The notes below the pieces were generated by a model. The model was not told where the DNA came from and made no database searches. It saw only the letters and a program-made list of their open reading frames with translations. A DNA stretch of 44,932 bases from an uncultured Prochlorococcus sp. (GTDB taxonomy: Bacteria > Cyanobacteriota > Cyanobacteriia > PCC-6307 > Cyanobiaceae), in contig CACHVD010000008.1 in assembly GCA_902583265.1 (NCBI GenBank), positions 1-44,932 of the forward strand. The letters run 5' to 3'. Shown piece by piece: positions 39,283 through 44,932 of the stretch. Position 1 is the first letter of the stretch. The number at the start of each line of letters is the position of its first letter. A program made the translations under genes and the position numbers.

Positions 39283-39645
39283 ATGTTTTTATTATCTGGC
39301 TATGAATATTTTTTAGGTTTTCTCTTGATAGCCGCTGCTGTTCCAATATTAGCTCTAGTTACCAATCTCATAGTTGCCCCTAAAGGTAGAACTGGCGAAA
39401 GAAAACTAACCTATGAATCAGGAATGGAACCTATAGGAGGAGCATGGATTCAATTTAATATTCGTTATTACATGTTTGCCTTAGTTTTCGTTATATTTGA
39501 TGTGGAGACAGTATTCCTTTATCCTTGGGCTGTTGCCTTCAATAGATTAGGCTTATTAGCTTTTATTGAGGCATTAATCTTTATTGCAATACTCGTTATT
39601 GCTCTAGCCTATGCATGGAGAAAAGGTGCTTTAGAATGGAGTTAA
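39283..39645 (+). CDS. ndhC: NDH-1 subunit 3 (NdhC)
   Basis: A 120-aa, three-helix membrane subunit of the photosynthetic NDH-1 complex. The conserved loop [50 protein letters not shown] (about 35-84) is diagnostic of subunit 3/NuoA. The complex passes electrons from ferredoxin to plastoquinone in respiration and cyclic flow. It heads ndhC-ndhK-ndhJ, with ndhK starting four bases after its stop. Confidence 0.98.
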   Translation: MFLLSGYEYFLGFLLIAAAVPILALVTNLIVAPKGRTGERKLTYESGMEPIGGAWIQFNIRYYMFALVFVIFDVETVFLYPWAVAFNRLGLLAFIEALIFIAILVIALAYAWRKGALEWS

Positions 39646-39649
39646 AAAA

Positions 39650-40384
39650 TTGAATCCACAATTATCCCCAAAAGCAATCAGAGAAGTCAGAGAAGGAACT
39701 TGCAATCCGCTTGGTGCTCCACAAGTTACCAATGATTTAAGTGAAAATATAATATTAACTAGCTTAGACGATCTACATAATTGGGCTAGATTAAGCAGTC
39801 TTTGGCCTCTCCTATACGGAACTGCTTGTTGTTTTATTGAATTCGCTGCACTAATTGGATCTAGGTTTGATTTTGATAGGTTTGGATTAGTTCCAAGAAG
39901 TTCGCCAAGGCAAGCAGATTTATTAATAGTTGCAGGGACAGTAACAATGAAGATGGCACCAGCCCTAGTAAGACTTTATGAACAGATGCCTGAGCCAAAA
40001 TATGTAATTGCAATGGGTGCATGCACAATCACAGGAGGAATGTTTAGTGCAGACTCAACTACTGCTGTAAGGGGAGTTGACAAGTTGATACCAGTCGATT
40101 TATATCTTCCTGGATGTCCACCCAGGCCAGAAGCAATTTTTGATGCTGTAATAAAACTAAGAAAAAAAGTAGGTAATGAATCTATTCTAGAAAGGACAAA
40201 AGCAGAGCAAACCCATAGATACATTACTTCGGATCACCAAATGAATATTGTTTTCTCTGAAAATACAGGAGAATATCTAAACAAGATTTCAACGAATGTT
40301 ATTCCTTCCTCCAAAAAAGAAAAAATAACTGAATCGCCTGAAAACAGCGAAAAAGCTGAAATTATTAATAGTGAAGAAGATTAA
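39650..40384 (+). CDS. ndhK: NDH-1 subunit K (NdhK)
   Basis: A 244-aa iron-sulfur subunit that carries cluster N2. Cysteines C60 and C61 ([12 protein letters not shown]), C125 ([10 protein letters not shown]) and C156 ([11 protein letters not shown]) fit the four ligands. The start is TTG 39650. The C-terminal tail beyond about residue 190 is Ser/Glu/Lys-rich, as in other cyanobacterial NdhK. Its stop overlaps the ndhJ start (TAATG), so translation is probably coupled. Confidence 0.98.
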   Translation: MNPQLSPKAIREVREGTCNPLGAPQVTNDLSENIILTSLDDLHNWARLSSLWPLLYGTACCFIEFAALIGSRFDFDRFGLVPRSSPRQADLLIVAGTVTMKMAPALVRLYEQMPEPKYVIAMGACTITGGMFSADSTTAVRGVDKLIPVDLYLPGCPPRPEAIFDAVIKLRKKVGNESILERTKAEQTHRYITSDHQMNIVFSENTGEYLNKISTNVIPSSKKEKITESPENSEKAEIINSEED

Positions 40385-40914
40385 TGGAAAAAGACGGTGT
40401 AGCCAATTCATCAAACATTTCAATAGAAAAAGAAGATTCTATTAGCCAAATTTTATCTAAAGATGGAATTCAAAATGAATCATTAGCTAACGATCAAATA
40501 GGAATAGAAAACATTTCTGTTGAACCTAACAATTTATATGAAGCAGTATCCGCACTAAGAAACTACGGTTTCAACTATCTTCAATGTCAAGGTGGCTATG
40601 ATGAGGGACCGGGCAAAAATCTTGTTAGTTTCTATCATTTTATAACTGTTGATGACTTTCAAAAGATCGAAAAAATTAAAGAAGTCAGATTAAAAGTCTT
40701 CTTAAAAAGAGATTCTGATTTATCAATCCCAAGTTTATATAAAATCTTTAGGGGAAGTGATTGGCAAGAAAGAGAAACATATGACATGTTTGGAATAAAT
40801 TTTATTGACCATCCAAATCCTAAGAGACTCTTAATGCCTGAAGACTGGAGAGGATGGCCACTAAGAAAAGACTATATTCAGCCAGACTTCTATGAATTGC
40901 AAGATGCTTATTAG
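40384..40914 (+). CDS. ndhJ: NDH-1 subunit J (NdhJ)
   Basis: A 176-aa peripheral-arm subunit of the NuoC/30-kDa family. The signature is [50 protein letters not shown] (about 118-167). The first 40 residues are a variable acidic extension. It shares one base with the ndhK stop, and its 3' end overlaps the convergent YvcK-like gene by four bases. Confidence 0.97.
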   Translation: MEKDGVANSSNISIEKEDSISQILSKDGIQNESLANDQIGIENISVEPNNLYEAVSALRNYGFNYLQCQGGYDEGPGKNLVSFYHFITVDDFQKIEKIKEVRLKVFLKRDSDLSIPSLYKIFRGSDWQERETYDMFGINFIDHPNPKRLLMPEDWRGWPLRKDYIQPDFYELQDAY

Positions 40915-42296
40915 CTTAATTTCTTTAATTTACGATATATAAACATTACTGCTCTCGCAAGTCTTCTAGGATCATGTCTAAGAGTTGGAGTTATTTTTCT
41001 TGAATATAATGGTGCCTGTAAAACATAATAACCTTCAGATAATAATTTTTCTTTATTACATTTTACAGGTTCTGCCCCTCTAGTTTCGTAATATTCCACC
41101 AAAGGCGACCTTTCAAATTGGACCTGAGATAAGATTGCGTTAAAAATTCTAGTATTAACTCCAAAATTTGATAATTGCTTTTCTATTGATTTGATATGTT
41201 GATAAACATCAAGTCCATCTGTTTCCCCAGGTTGAGTCATCAAATTACTTATGTAGATTTTGGGAGCGTTACTTTGCAATAAAGTATCCACAATCTCTGG
41301 CACTAACAAATTAGGCAACAAAGAAGTGTATAGACTACCTGGTCCAAGTACGATTAAATCGGCATCTCTTATAGATTCAAGAGCACTTGAGAGCGCAGGA
41401 GGATTTTCTGGAAGGTAACCAATCCTTGAAATTAATTTTCTAGATTTGCTGATCTTGCTTTCGCCAAAAATTTTTTCACCATTCTCTAGTTCGGCCCATA
41501 ACATCACATCAATATTTGTTGCCGGCAAAACTTGACCTTGTACCGCCAGAACTTTACTAGAAGCTTGAACTGCTTTTTCTAAACTACCTGTAATTGTTGT
41601 TAAAGCTGACAAGAATAGATTTCCAAAACTATGCCCCTCTAAACCACTTCCTCCTGAAAATCTATATTGAAATAATCTAGTTAAAATGGGTTCTTCGTTT
41701 GATAATGCAGCCAAACAATTTCTTATATCGCCAGGGGGTTGGACTCCTAATTGTTTTCTGAGAATTCCACTACTTCCACCATCATCGGAAACAGTTACAA
41801 TTGCAGTAATATTACTGCTGTAATTTTTTAAGCCTTTTAATAAGGTAGATAAGCCTGTGCCTCCACCAATTGCAACAATATTAGGACCTCTATTTAATTT
41901 ACTCTTAACCCTTAATGCATCAACTAAAAATGTATTTTTTTCTGGAACAAGCGCTTTCTGAATAGAATTAATACTTCTATTTTGTCCAATCCATATTAAT
42001 AAAAGTCCAATAACAACAATTAAAGGTCCCAATAATGAAACCGGCAAGATACTAGTTAAACCTGCCATTAACCAAAAAAATATTTCAATAAGCCAATATA
42101 GTGGCCTTAAATTTGTCCAAATTGCAAGGCCTAATAATGTAGTTAAAAATCCTATTGCAGATGTAAACATCCATCTTTTAATTACCAGTCCTGGCAAAAG
42201 CCAACTTAAGATTCTAAAAATTTTATTTAGAACGACAAAATTGGATTTTTTAAAATTTTTATAATATCTTCTCACTCTTTTTTTTCTCTTATTCAT
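40911..42296 (-). CDS. YvcK/CofD-like protein with N-terminal membrane region
   Basis: A 461-aa protein. Residues about 40-104 hold two or three membrane spans. From about 135 the YvcK/UPF0052 domain runs: [61 protein letters not shown], then [39 protein letters not shown] and [12 protein letters not shown]. Bacterial YvcK/GlmR proteins bind UDP-GlcNAc and link carbon status to wall synthesis; CofD itself transfers lactyl-phosphate to F420 precursor. The membrane-anchored form is common in cyanobacteria as I recall. Its role there is not established. The gene overlaps ndhJ by four bases at the stop. Confidence 0.87.
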   Translation of the reverse strand: MNKRKKRVRRYYKNFKKSNFVVLNKIFRILSWLLPGLVIKRWMFTSAIGFLTTLLGLAIWTNLRPLYWLIEIFFWLMAGLTSILPVSLLGPLIVVIGLLLIWIGQNRSINSIQKALVPEKNTFLVDALRVKSKLNRGPNIVAIGGGTGLSTLLKGLKNYSSNITAIVTVSDDGGSSGILRKQLGVQPPGDIRNCLAALSNEEPILTRLFQYRFSGGSGLEGHSFGNLFLSALTTITGSLEKAVQASSKVLAVQGQVLPATNIDVMLWAELENGEKIFGESKISKSRKLISRIGYLPENPPALSSALESIRDADLIVLGPGSLYTSLLPNLLVPEIVDTLLQSNAPKIYISNLMTQPGETDGLDVYQHIKSIEKQLSNFGVNTRIFNAILSQVQFERSPLVEYYETRGAEPVKCNKEKLLSEGYYVLQAPLYSRKITPTLRHDPRRLARAVMFIYRKLKKLS

Positions 42297-42431
42297 TAAA
42301 ACCTCGTAAATTATTTTTCTAAATTTAAAAAAACTTCATAATATTCATTATAAATCAAATTCATACATCCTTTTTTTATTGCTAAAAATAGGCAATATGT
42401 AATAGAAAATGACTTTTATTTTTTATAGATT

Positions 42432-43217
42432 TTGAAAACATCAAAGCATGCAGTTAAAACCACAAACCTCTCAATAAGCTGGGGGGCAGTCAATGTACTT
42501 AATAAACTAAATTTTGAACTTAATGAAGGAGAGAAATTAGCAATAGTTGGACCTTCAGGTTCTGGTAAATCAACAATTTTAAAAATATTAGCCGGCTTGA
42601 TTTTACCTACCAAAGGGGAATTAAGAATTTTTGGTGAAAAACAAAAATATTTGAGACTAGATCAAAATAATCCTCCTGATGTAAGACTAGTGTTTCAGAA
42701 CCCAGCATTATTAGGATCTTTAACTATAGAAGAAAATGTGGGTTTTCTCCTTAGGAGAAATAAAAATCTAACTAAACATTTAATCCATAAAATAGTAAGT
42801 GAGTGTTTAGCTGAGGTTGGATTATTTAATGTTGAGAATAAACTTCCAAATGAATTAAGCGGAGGAATGCAAAAAAGGGTTAGTTTTGCTAGAGCTTTAA
42901 TTACTGATCAAACTCTCAATGTAAATACTAAGCCTATATTACTTTTTGATGAACCAACAGCAGGTCTTGATCCAATAGCCTCATCAAGAATTGAAGATTT
43001 AATTAATAAAACAAATAATAAAGCCAACGGAACATCTATTGTAGTTAGCCATGTTCTTAGTACTATAGAAAGGACTTCAGATAAAGTTTTAATGCTTTAC
43101 GGAGGCAAATTTAGATGGGCAGGTTCTATTGATGAATTTAAAGAGAGTAATGATCCTTATGTATTTCAATTTAGGCATGGGAAACTTGATGGTCCAATGC
43201 AACCCAAAGACATTTAA
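42432..43217 (+). CDS. MlaF/TGD3-type ABC transporter ATPase
   Basis: A 261-aa ABC ATPase: Walker A GPSGSGKST (40-48), Q-loop VFQNPALLGSLT, signature LSGGMQKRV (142-150), Walker B ILLFDEP (169-175) followed by TAGLDP, and switch His in VVSHVL. The GMQKRV form of the signature and the adjacent MCE-domain gene place it with the Mla/TGD lipid transport systems, which move phospholipids or galactolipids between membranes. The start is TTG 42432; no ATG fits. Five bases separate it from the MCE gene. The permease partner (MlaE/TGD1) is not in the window. Confidence 0.9.
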   Translation: MKTSKHAVKTTNLSISWGAVNVLNKLNFELNEGEKLAIVGPSGSGKSTILKILAGLILPTKGELRIFGEKQKYLRLDQNNPPDVRLVFQNPALLGSLTIEENVGFLLRRNKNLTKHLIHKIVSECLAEVGLFNVENKLPNELSGGMQKRVSFARALITDQTLNVNTKPILLFDEPTAGLDPIASSRIEDLINKTNNKANGTSIVVSHVLSTIERTSDKVLMLYGGKFRWAGSIDEFKESNDPYVFQFRHGKLDGPMQPKDI

Positions 43218-43222
43218 AAATT

Positions 43223-44068
43223 ATGCGTAGAAGCTTACGAGATTCAATAGTTGGATTTTCCTTGTTAGGAGGAATATTAATATTCACATTTTTTTCTTTT
43301 TGGCTAAGAGGGGTAAGATTATCCTCAAAAAATTGGCACCTCTTTGCTGAATTTAATAACGCGAGCGGTTTATCAAAAAAGTCTCCAGTTACATATAGAG
43401 GAATTTTAGTTGGATCAATAGAAGATATCTTATTTACTAATGAATCAATTAAAGCAAAAATAGTTTTAAACAATCCAGATATTATTCTTCCTAGGCCAAC
43501 ATTTGCGAGAGTAGTAACTAATTCTTTCCTTGGAGGAGATGTGCAAGTTGCTTTAGAGACAAGCGAAAAATCACTCCCAAAAAATATTGAAAAGCCGACA
43601 TCAGAAAATTGCGATAGCAAATTAATTATTTGTCAGGGAGATATTATAACCGGGAAACAATTATCAAGTCTTTCAAATATAACTAATAGAATAAGCCAAC
43701 TTCTGAAAGAATCAAATCAAGAAAACCTAATTGAAAACATCGTAAACTCAATTGACCAATTTGACAAAACACAAGAAAACCTTGATGAATTAATTTATTT
43801 ATCAAAAAAAGAAATACAAAGAGTTGAACCTTTAATAAAAGAAATTACAATTGCTGCTTTTCATTTAAATAACATTTTGTCAACTATCGATGACAAAGAA
43901 ACCCTTAATGATATTAAATTGACCATCAATGCCGCAAGATCTATCTCCAGCAAAATAGATGATATGAGTGATGATTTTGAAAAATTAATCCAAGATAAAG
44001 AATTAACTAAATCTATAAGAGATTTAACAATTGGACTTTCAAAATTCCTTAACGAAATTTATCCATAA
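43223..44068 (+). CDS. MlaD/TGD2-type MCE-domain lipid transport protein
   Basis: A 281-aa protein with one N-terminal membrane anchor (about residues 9-28, IVGFSLLGGILIFTFFSFWL) and an MCE domain (about 37-115: HLFAEFNNASGLSKKSPVTYRGILVGSIEDIL through FLGGDVQVAL). A long helical C-terminus follows (about 140-281, LSNITNRISQLLKES and QFDKTQENLDELI). MCE proteins form hexameric rings that shuttle lipids through the periplasm. It follows the ABC ATPase by five bases and is convergent with chlD, with a seven-base gap. The anchor, MCE domain and helical tail match TGD2/MlaD organisation. Confidence 0.9.
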   Translation: MRRSLRDSIVGFSLLGGILIFTFFSFWLRGVRLSSKNWHLFAEFNNASGLSKKSPVTYRGILVGSIEDILFTNESIKAKIVLNNPDIILPRPTFARVVTNSFLGGDVQVALETSEKSLPKNIEKPTSENCDSKLIICQGDIITGKQLSSLSNITNRISQLLKESNQENLIENIVNSIDQFDKTQENLDELIYLSKKEIQRVEPLIKEITIAAFHLNNILSTIDDKETLNDIKLTINAARSISSKIDDMSDDFEKLIQDKELTKSIRDLTIGLSKFLNEIYP

Positions 44069-44075
44069 GAAATAA

Positions 44076-44932
44076 TTAAAATTCATTTATAGCATTTAAT
44101 GCCATAGCTGCGATTGCTTTATCTGTAGCCTTTGGGAGTTGAACATATTTCCCTTGAGCTGCCTCTGCTAATTCTTTACCAAAGCCGCTTGCAATAAATT
44201 TTCTCTCAGTATCGATTACTAGGAGTTTTATCCCAAGCATGGGATATTTTGCAGCGATATCAAGAACCTCTTGTTTTAAATCTACATTTTCATTTGCATT
44301 ATCATTTACTACAGCATCATTTTGTCCTAGAGATAATCCTAATGGTACATTTCCTCTCCCATCAGTGATCCCCACAACAATAACTTGACCTATATCTCCT
44401 GTTGATAATGCATTTTTTGCTACTTTTGCTGATTGTGTTAATCCATGTGCCAAAGGGGATCCTCCACCACAAGGCATTGTTTCCAACCTTCTTTTTGCAG
44501 CAGTTATTGATCTTGTTGGAGGCAAAAGCACTTCGGCCTGATTACCTCTAAAAGGAATAAGAGCTACTTCATCTCTATTCTCATATGCCTCTGTTAAAAG
44601 TCTTATTACAGCGCCTTTGGCACTTTGCATTCTATTTAAAGCCATAGAGCCACTAGCATCAACCAGAAAAATCACTAAAGCTCCTGCCTTTTTTTGAAGA
44701 AGCTTTGCCCTAAAATCATTTTCTTCAATAATTATTGATTTATTAGGGTTCCTTAATCTTCTCGATTTTTGATAAGGAGCAGCAGCTCGAAGGGTAGCAT
44801 CTACAGCAATTCTTTTTACTTTGCCTTTTGGAATAATAGGTTTTACATATCTTCCTCTACTGTCACTAAATATAACTGATCTACTCCCGCTATTCCCCGC
44901 TTTAGCTTTAGCTGATGAAAAAAGCAATAAAT
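44076..44932 (-). CDS. chlD: Magnesium chelatase subunit D, C-terminal part
   Basis: The frame is open to the window's right edge, so only the last 284 or so residues of a roughly 700-aa protein are visible. The von Willebrand A domain has the MIDAS motif DASGS (in [27 protein letters not shown]), [20 protein letters not shown], and [15 protein letters not shown]. The upstream [20 protein letters not shown] segment is typical of the ChlD linker. ChlD with ChlI and ChlH inserts Mg2+ into protoporphyrin IX, the first committed step of chlorophyll synthesis. The N-terminal AAA+ part lies beyond the window. Confidence 0.92.
   Translation of the reverse strand, partial: LLLFSSAKAKAGNSGSRSVIFSDSRGRYVKPIIPKGKVKRIAVDATLRAAAPYQKSRRLRNPNKSIIIEENDFRAKLLQKKAGALVIFLVDASGSMALNRMQSAKGAVIRLLTEAYENRDEVALIPFRGNQAEVLLPPTRSITAAKRRLETMPCGGGSPLAHGLTQSAKVAKNALSTGDIGQVIVVGITDGRGNVPLGLSLGQNDAVVNDNANENVDLKQEVLDIAAKYPMLGIKLLVIDTERKFIASGFGKELAEAAQGKYVQLPKATDKAIAAMALNAINEF

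Overview
This window looks like chromosomal DNA of a high-light Prochlorococcus or a very close relative. It is AT-rich and densely packed. The genes are typical of a chlorophyll-based marine picocyanobacterium: CP47, cytochrome b559, cytochrome b6f, PsaE, NDH-1 subunits and magnesium chelatase. It also carries a lone, reduced phycoerythrin beta subunit with one CpeS-type lyase, as known for high-light Prochlorococcus. I see no insertion sequence, prophage, CRISPR array or defence island. Most genes are recognisable core genes, and I do not see a large undescribed system.

Layout. 1-5300: a 3' gene end, small ORFs, a DUF3104-like protein, a two-part GNAT acetyltransferase, an aldehyde dehydrogenase, a LysM protein, psaE and mutM. 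5305-10430 (minus strand): a complete rRNA operon 16S-tRNA-Ile-tRNA-Ala-23S-5S, with a terminator and flanking processing-stem sequences. 10431-11039: its gene-free leader. 11040-18250: a GH100 invertase-like gene, petBD (minus), ctpA, an HD phosphohydrolase and minCDE. 18300-20660: tRNA-Thr and a minus-strand run ferredoxin-psbM-prmC-tsaC-small membrane protein. 20885-26923 (plus): psbB, psbT, nrdR, rpsA, metK and an FGGY sugar kinase. 27000-29700: tRNA-Phe, an exported protein, a TVP38 membrane protein, a 59-aa protein overlapping cpeS, and convergent cpeB. 29870-36840: a coiled-coil protein, a UvrD/PcrA helicase, the CCA-adding enzyme, an oxidoreductase-SelD fusion (minus) and MTA phosphorylase. 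36880-39210 (minus): rubA-ycf48-psbEFLJ, a photosystem II assembly cluster. 39283-40914: ndhCKJ. 40911-44932: a YvcK/CofD protein (minus), Mla/TGD-like ABC ATPase and MCE protein, and the C-terminal part of chlD (minus).

How the genes work together. Photosystem II is represented by structural subunits (psbB, psbT, psbM, psbEFLJ), assembly factors (ycf48, rubA) and the D1-processing protease (ctpA). Electron transport is represented by petBD, ndhCKJ, psaE and a ferredoxin. Translation genes include the rRNA operon, four tRNAs (none encoding CCA), the CCA-adding enzyme, TsaC, PrmC and S1. Several convergent pairs abut or overlap, so their transcripts must run into each other. The less understood items are small proteins: a 55-aa membrane protein coupled to tsaC, a 59-aa protein overlapping cpeS, and a 30-aa membrane ORF near the left edge. 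Paired hairpins ahead of the S1 gene and the SelD fusion also deserve attention.
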